From Cydia pomonella (lineage: Eukaryota; Arthropoda; Insecta; Lepidoptera; Tortricidae): a DNA stretch of 64,000 bases. Each line of letters begins with the position of its first letter. Positions within the stretch are counted from its first letter, which is position 1. The notes below the pieces were generated by a model that was not told the origin of the DNA, did no database searches, and saw only the letters and a program-made list of their open reading frames with translations. Below are positions 13,230 through 24,103 of this stretch, piece after piece. The DNA lies in the NCBI RefSeq assembly GCF_033807575.1, contig NC_084711.1:10602001-10666000 (forward strand), given 5' to 3'. The position numbers and the translations under genes are program-made.

Positions 13230-13450
13230 AATTATATGACAAGCTTGACAGCTGTCTATGGGTTGACAGCTTCTTCAGCTGAGTTGACCAACGGCCGTCG
13301 CTCGAGCTCGCCGCGACAGTATCTCGCACGCGACCCGGTTCTTTTGAAGAAGAGGGGCATGTATCTCTCGCGCGAGATAGTGTCGCGGCGCAATCTTGCT
13401 AACGCCGCAGTGTGTCTTATCTTATAATAAAAGATTAGACACACAGCTAG
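13230..13450. other. GC-rich patch, unassigned
   Basis: Open on both strands (62-81 codons) and flanked by AATAAAAGATTAGACACACA, which could be an LTR-like R/U5 boundary. No recognisable protein. Confidence 0.3.
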
Positions 13451-14137
13451 ATACTATCTAGCCAAGTGACAGTCGTTTATACTTAGTCAGGTCATAAATT
13501 CGGTCACAAATATTTTGACTGATAAAATGTAATACAAAGCTTGTAATAAAAAAAGTTTCCCATGATTAAAAACCTTGTTTTATACTGATCAAAACGTAAT
13601 ATAATTAGTTTAAAATTTAGATCGCGACATTACTTGTTTACTTTGGGAATGTCGTTAGAAGTGAATACGCGGCTGATGGATTATGAAAAATTATAATTCA
13701 CAAAAAATTTACATTAATAAAATAGGTAGGTACAATAATTGTTTATTTAGTTTTCTGTTCACCCTTCAAACGTAGGGTACTTAAGTACGCTTAGATTTGA
13801 CTGTCTTAGAACAAGTACATTTGGTAAAACATGTATAGTCGCTATCTTGTCAGCCCAATTCACATATATTAAAATAAAGATAAATAATAAGGGATCGTTA
13901 CCTATAACTTTTTATCAGTAAAAATCTTGGTGACAGAACTTATGACTAAGTAGAAACTGAAGTAATGTAGGTATGGAACGCTTCTGTCAACACGATACAT
14001 TTAACTTTTCGATTGGCGTTTGTACATAAATCATTGATATCTTGACTGCGGCTCGAATTGTTTATTGTATGTGGTGCAATATTTAGTTTTACTTTTAGTT
14101 TAATCTCGAAATACGTTAAATGTGAAGACTGATGTTG

Positions 14138-14228
14138 TTGACCTCTGGTGTTGCAGGTGTCCATGGGCGGCGGTAATCGCTTACCATCAGCCGATCCGTC
14201 TGCTCGTTTGCCTCCTCTATCATAAAAA
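14138..14228 (+). repeat. LINE 3' tail
   Basis: CTGGTGTTGCAGGTGTCCAT, GGGCGGCGGTAATCGCTTAC, CGTCTGCTCGTTTGCCTCCT and an A run; nearly identical to the end of the LINE at 63838-63917. Confidence 0.8.
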
Positions 14229-14504
14229 AAACCGATTATAATGGTCCGAAAAACAGAATGTCCCATTGAGCAGATGTTTACTTCAATATGTATATTAAAT
14301 GTTATGTGTAAAGTTAAGTTATAAAATAATCTCTGTCACTTTTGTAGGACTGGTATCACCTGATTTTGATTTTCAGTTACAAATTCTCGAAGGCTATCAT
14401 ATGCTTCGAAAAATTATTTCAAACAGATTTTTTTTAACATTATTTGGTCGTCTTTTCGTTTCTTAATCGAGTCCGTTTTTAACGTCATGCTACTTAAGGT
14501 CCAA

Positions 14505-14558
14505 AATTATCATTATTCATATAAATGTTAGTCCTCATTTATATGAATAATGATAATT
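14505..14558. repeat. 23-bp hairpin
   Basis: AATTATCATTATTCATATAA with ATG, an 8-bp loop, then the exact complement. Confidence 0.85.
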
Positions 14559-14566
14559 CAGCCTAT

Positions 14567-15047
14567 ACACCGTGTTTTTATTGAATTCCGTTAACTTCGG
14601 GGTATTGGTAAGTACGTTTAAGGAAACTAAATGGCATAGTTAATTTGCAAAAAAAAAAATTTTTTTTGTTATTTTTTTACCATTTTTATTTTTATAAAAA
14701 GTAACTAAATGTTGCATATAGCGTTGTTGTAACACGGGCATTACATTTAACTCAACCAAACAATTGAAAACTGTGACATATCAATGTCATTTCGAACGTC
14801 GATCGTCCGAGATAGTACTTACGTTTAGTAGTAAATGTATGAACTCGCACTAAACACTAATCAATAAGTAAACAGGCCCTAAGGCAAGTGTACACGCTCG
14901 TAAGGGCCTTATAAGATAAAAATTAATGATTGATTATCTCCGAAATGGAGGTAATTAGAATATCGGTGTCTTTGAGAAAGTTACTTAATTTAAGCTCAAG
15001 AGTGCACCCTCGAAATTAAAGCAAATAAAAAAAAAACACGGTGTATA
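14567..15047. mobile_element. MITE with CTATACACCGTGTTTTTATT ends
   Basis: Left CCTATACACCGTGTTTTTAT, right AAAAAAAAACACGGTGTATA with C. About 480 bp, no ORF; abuts the SINE at 15048. Confidence 0.65.
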
Positions 15048-15337
15048 CGTGTCCCACTGCTGGGCACAGGCCTCCTCTCGTGCGCGAGATGGCTGGGGCT
15101 ACAGTCCCCACGCTAGCGCAAAGCCCGGATTGGGGACTTCACATACACCTTTGAATTTCTTCGCAAATGTATGCAGGTTTCCTCACGATGTTTTTCTTCA
15201 CCGAAATGCTAGTGGTAAATATCAAATGATATTTCGTACATAAGTTCCGAAAAACTCATTGGTACGAGCCAGGATTTGAACCCGTGACCTCCGAATTGAA
15301 AGTCGGACGTCATATCCACTCGGCCACCACCGCTTCT
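15048..15337 (-). repeat. tRNA-derived SINE (type B)
   Basis: On the minus strand: A box GTGGCCGAGTGGATATGACG, B box GGTTCAAATCC (about 15271-15281), body with ATCGTGAGGAAACCTGCATA and tail CCTGTGCCCAGCAGTGGGAC. A complete-looking Pol III SINE of about 290 bp. Confidence 0.85.
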
Positions 15338-15536
15338 ACTAAAATTTACTATGTAATATATCCATAATGCAATTGACGAACTATCGAATTATATAAGGAT
15401 CTACTCTCGAGAATCCAAAATATGTTTGAGTATTAGGAATGTTATTTTCACAGGTCCATAATTTTTTTTTAAGAAGAATGAACTCCATGTCGCCGCATGC
15501 GACGGTAAACTCATTTTTCTGCTATTGCTATTTAAA

Positions 15537-16261
15537 GGGTATAGCCGGGTAAGCATGGCCAAACTGCCCTTAGCGAAAAAAATAATTTCCTTTTAATGGA
15601 TTATTAAGCGATATATATGTAGTGCTTTCACCAAAAATTAAGCCTCAAATGCTTCAGGTGTAAAAAAAAAGCAAAACAAGGAATAAACATTTTTATTTTA
15701 TTACAGCCAAAGTACTAATTCGATTTCTTTGTAATTTGGGTATGTTATATATACAATTAAGGTTTCTGAAAAAAAAAAAGATATTGAATTACAAATTTAA
15801 ACAGTTATCAAATTTACATATTTAATGTAGACTTTAATAATTTTTAAAATATATTTAAAAAAAAATTAAAACTGAAAACTCGAATGTTAAACATTATTAA
15901 ATTCTGCATGAAATATGTAAATTTGATAACAGTCGCAATCTCGCACGTATTTTTTTTAATTTTTTTGGAATTTTTCAACTCAATTGTTTACTATTTTTTT
16001 CAAGAGATAATTCATTTTTTTTTTTCAGGAAACCACCTTAATTGTATATACAACATACCCAAATTACAAAAAATCGAATTAGTACTTTGGCTGTAATAAA
16101 ATAAAAGTGGTTTTTCTTTTTTTGCATTTTTTTAATACCTGAAGCATTCGAGGCTTAATTTTTGGTTCAAGCACTACATATATATAATAGGTTAATAATC
16201 CGGTAAAAGGAAATTATTTTTTTCGCTAAGGGAGTTTGACCAAGCTTACCCGGCTATACCC
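15537..16261. mobile_element. Long-inverted-repeat element, GGGTATAGCCGGGTAAGC ends
   Basis: Arms of about 230 bp (15537-15770 and 16028-16261), with shared blocks GGGTATAGCCGGGTAAGC, TAGCGAAAAAAATAATTTCC, CAAAAATTAAGCCTC and GTACTAATTCGATTT. The middle is also self-complementary (CAAATTTACATAT), so almost the whole 725 bp could form one hairpin. Confidence 0.85.
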
Positions 16262-16559
16262 GTTGGCTGGTCTTGTGGCTGACTTTGGTGTAGGCTTAGC
16301 ACAATATAGCGAAAAAAGTGCTAAGCCTACTGACATCTGCCACAGCCACAAAATAACAACGGCAGTATAAATAATAAAGATGTTTAGGTATATGTAGCTA
16401 TTAAAGTACAATACTATCCAGTGAGCCCGATGGATATTTTCGAGTGAATTAAAACATTAGTGGAGTATACTTTACTATCCATATGAAAGCTTTCATTATG
16501 CTTTCATTGTTTAGTGCTTGTAAAGTCAAATTTCCGGGTATAAAGTTAAAAATATCAGT

Positions 16560-17250
16560 GCAATCTCAGTAAGGCCCTATACAACACTGATGAGGCATGC
16601 GGCGTTGTATGAGAATTAAAATCATTTTCATCACACTTGCTCGAAAAAAAATCTTATTTCATGCAGGTGTGCTGAAGGACAAAGGCCTATTTTGTTCCCG
16701 CGGGAGTCATGGATTGGAAAACAAAAGCTATAACTCCCTAGGGAGTTATTGCTTTTTCTTTAATTATGTCACTTATTCATACAAACCAAGTAGCATAAAT
16801 GAGTTTTACTTTTAAAATACTGACGTTTAATGTTTTATTTTTTATGAAATTATGATTAAAATTATTTAATTTGATTAATTTAACAGCCGATTAAAATATT
16901 TTTACACAATTTTCAATCGTGGCTGAATGCCGAATAGGTCTATGCCTTCGATGCCTCACCTGCCAAGAAATTACAAAATAGCGGACGAATGTTTGATATG
17001 TCACCGTATTTAAGAATTATTTCGCTTAAAATTTAGTTTTTTCTTCGCAAGTGTGATGAAAAACATTGTGTGTAACTCCGGCGGTAAGAATATTGCAAAC
17101 TCGGGTCTTTAATTCCCTCCAGCCTGCGGCTGTCGGGAATTACCACCCTCGTGTCCAGGATTTCACTTACCCCCCCTCGTTGCACAATGTATTATTGCAT
17201 ACTTGCTTGGTTTTTGATTTTGAGAACAAAAATACGGCTAATAAATGAAC
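16560..17250 (+). repeat. Interspersed repeat, intact copy of the family split at 19558/20805
   Basis: TTTTCATCACACTTGCTCGA (16627) and its inverse TTCGCAAGTGTGATGAAAAA (17044) form internal inverted repeats; a hairpin TAACTCCCTAGGGAGTTA sits at about 16731-16748. It continues to TCGTTGCACAATGTA. Confidence 0.65.
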
Positions 17251-17480
17251 CTAGTAAAATGTTTGCTACGTAGTTATGTACGCAATAAAAGTTGTGGTTC
17301 TGAGGTCCTACCGTGAAAAACGTATGTTTTTCGAAGTAGAGCCTCTGAACTGTTGACTTTATTACGATAAGATAAAGATACGTTTTTTTATTTACTTAGG
17401 ATAAGAGGCCAGACTGTCAAAGACCAGATTATTATCCCACATGCTGCTTGTAGGTAGTAGGAATGTAATGTAAACTATCA

Positions 17481-17614
17481 AATCGTCAGGCGTTAACTAA
17501 AACTCACTAATTGCATAAAAATAAATAAACGAATCAACCTTGTTTTGTTACTATCTTATTGTGGTTCTGAAATTGTGGTAGTAATTACAGAATTTTAGTT
17601 GTTACCTGACGAAA
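17481..17614. mobile_element. Short MITE, TCGTCAGGCGTTAACTAAAA ends
   Basis: Left AATCGTCAGGCGTTAACTAA with ACTCACTAATT; right AATTACAGAATTTTAGTTGT with TACCTGACGA. Same family as 43138-43263. Confidence 0.7.
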
Positions 17615-18156
17615 TAATGTTTTTGAGGCTTGGCCACTATCCATTCTTAATAATACTGACATGATGGACAGTTATTCGAATATTTTAGACTCACACCATG
17701 TTTTTCTGAAATATTAGTATATAAGCTTTTCTATTGAATTCTGATAATTAAAATATTTTAATTCTCATTGTGATAGCAATTCTTGATGGATATAGTAGTG
17801 AAGACACTTCTGTCATGTTATCTACCTGCCACTATTATTATTATCCAACGCGGTATACTGTGATAATCCCATGGGTCATCACCACAGTAAAGCAGGTTCG
17901 TCAAGCAAAGCTGTTTTAGTGTAACTAAGGCAGTGACATGAGGGATGTACAATTAAATTACTGCATAAAGGTACGGTCCCTCGATCAATGTGTCATTGTC
18001 ACTGCAATGGAGATCCTGAAGCGTATGTGGTGGAAAGTTCGTCTCTTGAGCGCCTGGGGGTAAATGTCTCTTAATGTGGGGTCTCGCCGTCATGGCGAAC
18101 AGCAAAGTGCGCCCTATTTTAACTAACAAGCGACACGCTCCATTTGCTTGTTGCAG

Positions 18157-18301
18157 GGCCAACATCCGAATATAGTCACCGTGAGGGAGATCGTAGTGGG
18201 CTCCAATATGGACAAGATCTTCATCGTCATGGACTACGTGGAGCATGATCTGAAAAGTCTTATGGAAACAATGAGGGGAAAGAAGCAGGTGTTTTTACCT
18301 G
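18157..18301 (+). CDS. Cdk11: CDK11 exon with hinge region (first exon visible)
   Basis: Acceptor TTGTTGCAG ends at 18156; the exon opens in frame with GQHPNIVTV and ends with FLPG at a GTAAGC donor, splitting a glycine codon after its first base. It encodes the beta-4/beta-5 strands, the hinge (IFIVMDYVEHDLKSLME) and a slightly longer basic linker (RGKKQ) than I recall from vertebrate CDK11. The open frame runs past the donor into the intron, which is not coding. Confidence 0.93.
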
Positions 18302-21300
18302 GTAAGCCATCCTTTTACCCCCTCAAGGGCTTATTTTCATCGCTGGCGTAAGTAGTATCTGTCGCTTGTTCGCTCTTTTTGCAAAATTTTTCGGACTTTA
18401 AGTGATGGCTCACTGAGAGTTGCAAACGTTTGTTGATAAATGTGAGTTTACATTTACATTATATTTTTAATTGTCAACCATTACACGTGTCTGAACATGT
18501 CGTCATTGTCATCAATCATGCATGTAATGAAAACATTAACAAACCACGTTTTTCTCTTCCAGGGGAAGTAAAATGTCTGATGACTCAATTACTGAAAGCT
18601 GTTCACCACCTTCACGATAACTGGATATTGCACAGGGATCTCAAGACTAGCAATCTTCTTCTTTCACACAAGGGAATACTAAAGGTACGTTATACTGGTC
18701 TACTAGAGTTTATCTGCTAGACTATAATAAATAAATTCGTTGAGTGTCAAGACTCAAGTAAATCTAATTAAAAAAAAAAATTAGTACACAAACTGACTAA
18801 GTCCCACAGTAAGCTCAATAAGGCTTGTGTTGAGGGTATTTAGACAACGATATATATAATATATAAATATTTATAAATACTTAAATACATAGAAAACACC
18901 CATGACTCAGGAACAAATATCCATGCTCATCACACGAATAAATGCCCTTACCAGGATTTGAACCCGGGACCATCGGCTTCGTAGGCAGGGTCACTACCCA
19001 CTAGGCCAAACTGGTCGTCGAATCTAATGATATCATTAAAGTTCCTACTAACGATAGCGTCAAACACATAATCCGTATAATTGGCTGACGAATAGTCATA
19101 TTTTCTTGCGCAAACAACTGGCGCAATCTTTAACATTTCTTTTTGAATCATATTAAAGTAACATATGCCTGCAGATTTTTTGGGTAACTAGGTCATTGTT
19201 ACCGAATTAAAACTTAACGCCATATTATTATATACAGGTGGGTGACTTCGGTCTAGCCCGCGAGTACGGCTCGCCGCTGCGCCAGTACACGCCCATAGTC
19301 GTGACGCTGTGGTACCGCGCGCCCGAGCTGCTGCTGTGCGGCAAGGAGTACTCCACGCCTATCGACATGTGGAGTGTGGGCTGCATCTTCGCTGAGTTTA
19401 TTACCATGAATCCGCTGTTTCCTGGAAAGTCCGAAGTGGACCAGTTGAATCGAATTTTTAAGGTTAGCTTTTCTATATCTCATGCGGACGCCGACGTCGA
19501 CACAATAGTTATTTCAAAAGCGTCTGCGGCTCTGACTACTTAGATTTGGTTCTTTGTTTTTCATCACACTGGCTCGAATAAGATCTTGTTTCATGCAGGT
19601 GTACTGAAGGACAAAGGCATGTATTGTTCCCGCGGGAGTTATGGATCGTGGAAAAAATCTAGTAACTCCCGGGAGTTAAAGCTTTTTTTTAAATTGTGTC
19701 TTTAATTCATACGAACCAAGTAGGTATAAATGAGTTTTACCACAGAATAAACAATAGTACTACCGTACAGATATGACACTTCCTACAAAATCGAAGTTTG
19801 ACAGCAATTCAGGGACGAATCATGTTGTCCCTTTCTAATGTATGCAATTTCTGTGTTTGTGCTCGCAAAGGGACGTCAAGTTGTGCCATAATTATTGCTC
19901 GGAGTCAGGGCCCGTACATTTCATGCCGTTGACAGAAAAATGACGTCACGCTACATAGAGTATGATTCCAATTAGTATATTCGTAGCAGCTCTTCTCAAA
20001 CAGGCGCTTGCGGTGGCTGGGGCATGTGCATCGGATGGAACCCTCTAGAATACCTCGATGTGTCTTGCTTGGTGCAGTTGCGTATGCTAAATGGAACGTT
20101 GGAAGACCGATGCTGCGCTTTAGACTGAGTTAAGCGAGGCATGTCAGCATTTGAAATCGACCACCATACCTGGGAAACCTTAGCTGAAGACCGTGATGGA
20201 TGGCGCAAACGTGTTGTGGAGGGGAGAAGACTATGCGACCAAGCCTGGCCAATACATTAGATAGCAGAAGGTGTCGCAGAAAGCAAACCGGGACTGGAAC
20301 CTCAGGTGGCATGAGCTTTCTCTGCCAAAAATGTGGGAGGTCGTGCCGCTCACACATCGGCCTCCACAGTCACCAAAACTGTTGTCTAAACAGCAATGCT
20401 TAAATCGTCTGCATAGACGCCAAGGCCTGTGATGATGAATAATTCATCATTTGTCAACCTCTTTAGTTAACTGATACATATACTTGACAATCAGAACAGA
20501 AACGTCTAACTGGCTTTCATCTTATCGTCACTCAACTAATTAATAGATTATTGATTTATTAAATAATACATATTTTTGATTTTTAACAGCATATTTCACC
20601 TAACAAGTATTTATTTTTCTACGCGTCAATAAGTAAGTTATCTAAATTTGTAGTGTTGTAAAAAAACTTCATGTGTGTCAAATTACGTCATATTTTCGTC
20701 AACAGCATGAAAAGTACGGGCCCTGCTCGGAGCAATTCTGATCCGAGAGCGTCAGAAAGGTCGAGTGGCACGCCACTGGTTTGACTAATACATTGACCTT
20801 TATTATTTAATTAATGCCGGATAGGTCTGTGCCTTCGATGCCTAACCTGTTCAAGAATGACAATATGGCGGACGAATGTTTGAAATGTCACCGTATTTTA
20901 GAATTATTTCGCTTAAAATTTAGTTTTTTCTTCGCAAGTGTGATAAAAAACATTGTGTGTAACTCCGGTGGTAAGAATATTGCAAACTCGAGTCTAATCA
21001 TCTAAAGCAGGGGTCTTCAAGTTATTAGTTGCTGTTAGGAACAGTTCCACTCTCATTGAATGCTGAACCCCTGGAGTCTGTTGGCAACCTCCCGCGGGCA
21101 GTAACGTGGGCTGTCGTATAGGGTGTCCGCGGGCCGGATTGTAACCTCGCGGGCCGGGGTTTGGAAACCCCTGATCTAAAGCCTCGTTTGCAAAATATCA
21201 CTTACCCCTCGCGTTGCACAATGTACTATTTTTCATTTGTTCCATCCAACCCAATAAAGCCAATAAGCAACCGACCAAACAGTAAGAACTAAAAGTAAAG

Positions 21301-24103
21301 TGTTTTTGTAATAAGATATCTTATTTATATCATTTATTTAATCTGTATTTATAATTTTATTTGTAAAGCATACACAGTAAGACGCAATAAAAAAATAATA
21401 AAGATTCCACATTACCCGTAAAATAAAGTACCGACTTATAAAATATAGTTCTTTTATAATACACGACACCTACGACAGTGTGGGTCAGCGGGCTCTATAT
21501 TCCATCCTCATTAATTTTGGCATCCCTAAAAAACTAGTTTCATTGATCGCCACGGCAACCAAGGAGAGCAGGATGAGAGTTAGAGTTGGGGGAGAACTGA
21601 CGGACGAATTCGCGGTAATAACCGGCCTAAAGCAGGGTGATGCCCTGTCGCCTGTACTCTTCAACCTGGCTCTAGAGCATGTCGTCCCCAACGTGATAAC
21701 CCTTGACATAGGAGTAGAGCTGGGTGGGAGGCACAAGGTGATTGGGTACGCGGATGACCTTGCTTTGTTAGGGGAACGCCGTGAAGAGGTGGTTGAGGCG
21801 GTAAAGGTCCTCGAGTAGGAAGCAACCAAGATAGGTCTCAGGATCAATCAAGCAAAAACCGAATACCTTCACATGAAACGGTACAAAAACACGCGAGTTC
21901 GCCGTGACAGCCTTCATGTGGAGGGTACCGTCTATCAGGGTGTTGAGAAGTTCCGCTACCTCGGATGTACAGTCACCGATACAAACACCCGGGAGGAGGA
22001 GGTTGCACTCCGCATTCAAAACGCACTACGATGTAGTGCAGCCCTCCATAAAGTATTGGTGTCCAGGCTTCTCAGTAAGAGTACAAAATTATTAAAATTA
22101 AGCTGGTGTGATGTCGTGGAGGCGGACCTGCGTCGGCTGAATGCCAATTCATGGCAGGAAACCGTGCTGGATCGGGACAGGTGGCGTTCTCTCGTTTCGG
22201 AGGCCAAGATTCTTTTTGGATCGCTGAGCCAAAGCAGTTAGTTAGTTAGTCTTTTATAATTAATAATACCTAATTCTTAGTATAAAATAAAAAATATCGA
22301 TGTCTGATACTAAGTCGACATTAAATAACCACCAGGACCTGGGCACCCCGTCGGAGCTGGTGTGGCCGGGCTACAGCGAGCTGCCGGCGGTGCAGAAGAT
22401 GACGTTCGCGGAGCACCCGGCCGGCGGCCTGCGCCAGCGCGTGGGCGCCGACCTGCTCTCCGAGACCGGCCTGTCGCTGCTGCAGGCGCTGCTCACCTAC
22501 AACCCCGCCAGGAGGATCACCGCCGATGCCGCGTTGGAGCATAAATACTTTCAGGTGAGTTGACACCATCTCTATTGTTATAACATTTGTGTGATAAATA
22601 TAATACAAAAACTATCATTCGTCGGTTTTTAAAAAGAGTAAGCAGAATTTTTGGACGTGTATATTTTTAATTCGATGATTCTGAATTAGTGAAAGAATAA
22701 AATTACTTATTGTAAACAATCGGTTCGGTTTATTTTTAGAAGTGAAAGTAATCTAATATTCACGTAACGGTTATTACTTATTAGATATCGTCGTTGTTGT
22801 CAAATCAATCTCATTTCGTGTGTAGCTTGTGGTAGGTAGCGTGAAGTTACCGTGACGTTATTTGTCACCACTCCCGTAACTCCAAAGTTGCCTATTGGAC
22901 CGACTGAGCCAGAGGCTGAGTTATAAACTGGTAATGCTACTACAAGCCTTCCTCTTTGATCCTCATTTTATAGATGGCTATATCTTTTTTGATTGCTTAA
23001 AATATTTTTTCCGTTGATGACGAATAAACACATTCCTTACTCATATTAAAATAGAGTGTAAAAGAGGAGTAAATTTAGATATTCCGACTTTAAGTAATAA
23101 ATAGCTTTGAAAATATTGTGTTATAAATCGGCCGAATTGTTTAGTATGAAAGTTGATTTAATTTATATTTTTACACACTTTTATTTAGCTTCACCGCGTA
23201 TCTTCTTTGTATAAATCTACATATGTATAATATATGTGCTTCAAATCTTGTAACTTAAATTTGAACCACTTCCTGGTATACTTCCGTATTTCCAATGACA
23301 ATGCAATAGTATGCTAACATGGAGCTGATCTGTTGATGCAGTCAGAAGGTAGCCAAAGGAACGCTTCGATGGGATAACGTAAACACATTGAATTTAGGCT
23401 CATTTGAAAGGTTTCCAGAAGTACTTGATAGACATACAAAAAAGAGAAAGTGCAGTCGGCAAAAATATTTTTGACGGTTACTTGTTACAAGCTTTAATTT
23501 GACTTGCCCTGTTAGAATGTATGTGTGGGTCAAATCTTGGAAGTTAAATTTGACCCACTTCCCGGTTTCCGATTGAGCTGATATTATGCATACATATGTA
23601 AGTCAGGTGACAATGCAATATTGTGGTACCATCGAGCCAATCTGATGATGTAGAGAGGAAGTCGCCATGAGAACTCTGTGATAAAACAACGCAACCTAAT
23701 GGTGCTTGGGGTTTTTAGAATCGTCTCGATGTGTATTAGTTGCCTGTAGAAAGAAAGGTACAGTCAGCGATAAAAGCTTGTACCAAAAATAAATTTTTGC
23801 CAAAATCTTATTTCTATATCGAACGCAAATAGTGCCTAGTTAAAGATAATGATGATGTTTGAGATCGAGTGTAATAAGTAAGTAACATTGCAGGAGCAAC
23901 CGGTGGCCATCGACCCGGCGATGTTCCCGACGTGGCCCGCCAAGTCGGAGGGCAAGAGCCGCAGCACGCACAGCCCGCGGCCGCCGGCGGGCGGCGCGGC
24001 CTACGCGCAGTACGCGCGCGCCGACTCCGACGAGGCGCTCGGCTTCCGCGTGCAGCCCGCGCGCTCGCTCAACGTCGCGCCCGGCTTCTCGCTCAAGTTC
24101 TAG
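18157..24103 (+). CDS. Cdk11: Cyclin-dependent kinase 11 (PITSLRE kinase), C-terminal 306 residues, 5 exons, 5' incomplete
   Basis: Nuclear Ser/Thr kinase of the CDK family; CDK11 with cyclin L acts in transcription and pre-mRNA splicing. Exons: 18157-18301, 18563-18684, 19238-19462, 22336-22554, 23894-24103, all GT/AG with matching phases (921 nt in total). Seen in the joined protein: QHPNIVTVREIVVGSNMDKI near the start, HRD at residues 72-74 followed by LKTSN, DFG at 92-94, the activation loop with TPIVVTLWYRAPE at 107-119, the CDK-type PxDMWSVGCI, the CDK11-specific DLGTPSELVWPGYSELP, and a tail ending in GFSLKF. The ATP-binding lysine and the PITSLRE helix should lie in upstream exons, which I could not find between 1 and 18156; they may be left of the window or in short exons I missed. 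The intron lengths and TE load are ordinary for a moth gene. The family assignment is close to certain because long CDK11-specific stretches are conserved; the integrity of the whole gene cannot be judged. Confidence 0.95.
18563..18684 (+). CDS. Cdk11: CDK11 exon with catalytic loop
   Basis: Acceptor CTCTTCCAG ends at 18562 and completes the split glycine codon (GEVKCLMTQLL). The exon carries HLHDNWILHRDLKTSNLLLS, the kinase catalytic loop with the proton-acceptor Asp in HRD, and ends ILK at a GTACGT donor in phase 0. Confidence 0.94.
18782..19020 (-). repeat. tRNA-derived SINE (type A) in CDK11 intron
   Basis: Read on the minus strand it begins with a tRNA-like head (GGCCTAGTGGGTAGTGACCC, A box), a B box GGTTCAAATCC (18964-18954), then an AT-rich body with GTTGTCTAAATACCCTCAAC and the tail GAGCTTACTGTGGGACTTAG. 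Related copies lie at 32042-32278 and 32281-32393 (minus), and as 3' parts at 32700-32880, 46735-46815 and 13035-13105 (plus). A non-autonomous retrotransposon transcribed by Pol III. Confidence 0.8.
19238..19462 (+). CDS. Cdk11: CDK11 exon with DFG motif, activation loop and APE motif
   Basis: The exon starts directly with VGDFGLAREYG after a TATACAG acceptor and ends NRIFK at a GTTAGC donor; 75 codons in phase 0. It contains the Mg-binding DFG, the T-loop threonines in YTPIVVTLWYRAPE, and DMWSVGCIFAEF. It is much richer in GC than the surrounding intron. Confidence 0.95.
19558..19740 (+). repeat. 5' half of a split interspersed repeat (family shared with 16560-17250)
   Basis: Closely matches 16621-16812, including CATGCAGGTGTGCTGAAGGA-like sequence and the GGGAGT-rich hairpin. 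The expected continuation is missing here and resumes at about 20805, so 19741-20804, which includes an RT fragment, looks like an insertion. Confidence 0.65.
19980..20420 (+). pseudogene. Degenerate LINE reverse transcriptase C-terminus
   Basis: Pieced across frameshifts and stops, the plus strand reads LRWLGHVHRM-like, then NVGRPMLRF, then TWETLAEDRDGWRK, and a terminal cysteine motif (CQKCGRSCRSHIGLHSHQNC). This is the typical tail of insect endonuclease/reverse-transcriptase LINEs. It is dead. The same kind of tail occurs at 3788-4130. Confidence 0.7.
20805..21225 (+). repeat. 3' half of split interspersed repeat, itself interrupted by a hAT-like MITE
   Basis: Matches 16918-17205 (TAGGTCTGTGCCTTCGATGC onward, then TTCGCAAGTGTGAT, then GTAACTCCGG). 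The match breaks at 21007 and resumes at 21182, exactly where a MITE with an 8-bp target duplication sits. Confidence 0.7.
21008..21173 (+). mobile_element. hAT-like MITE with perfect 8-bp target-site duplication
   Basis: Ends CAGGGGTCTTCAA and TTGGAAACCCCTG form imperfect inverted repeats of about 13 bp. Both sides carry ATCTAAAG (21000-21007 and 21174-21181). An 8-bp duplication and CAGGGG ends fit the hAT superfamily. It has no coding capacity and is 166 bp long. Confidence 0.85.
21459..22241 (+). pseudogene. RTE-like LINE reverse transcriptase fragment in CDK11 intron
   Basis: One frame reads through from 21459 to 22241, broken only by TAG at 21816-21818. It starts inside the RT domain (TYDSVGQRAL), continues with GLKQGDALSPVLFN and the catalytic YADD (YADDLALLG), and then KFRYLGCTVT. 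At about 22098 it jumps to the extreme C-terminus (WCDVVEADLRRLN, then DRDRWRSLVSEA), so there is an internal deletion. It lies in the same orientation as CDK11. The 5' part (endonuclease) is absent. Confidence 0.85.
22336..22554 (+). CDS. Cdk11: CDK11 exon, C-lobe
   Basis: Acceptor ACCACCAG has a poor polypyrimidine tract, but the frame match to CDK11 is exact: DLGTPSELVWPGYSELPAVQ, then KMTFAEHP, and near the end LTYNPARRITADAALEHKYFQ before a GTGAGT donor. 73 codons, phase 0 at both ends, very GC-rich. It follows an intron of about 2.9 kb filled with LINE and MITE sequence. Confidence 0.94.
23894..24103 (+). CDS. Cdk11: CDK11 last coding exon
   Basis: Acceptor ACATTGCAG ends at 23893. The exon encodes EQPVAIDPAMFPTWPAKSEG, then an Arg/Ser/Pro-rich stretch (SPRPPAGGAAYAQYAR) and the family C-terminus ending GFSLKF followed by TAG at 24101-24103. 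The GC content is extreme relative to the neighbourhood, so overlapping frames are also open, but only this frame matches CDK11. Confidence 0.95.
   Translation, partial: EQPVAIDPAMFPTWPAKSEGKSRSTHSPRPPAGGAAYAQYARADSDEALGFRVQPARSLNVAPGFSLKF

Noticed and set aside
13182..13444. Possible short gene on either strand
   Set aside because: No domain, no splice signals, equally open on both strands; may be LTR-like debris.
20200..20403. Zinc-finger protein with CQKCGRSCRSHIGLHSHQNC
   Set aside because: This motif is the usual end of insect LINE ORF2 copies, and the preceding sequence is RT tail with stops.
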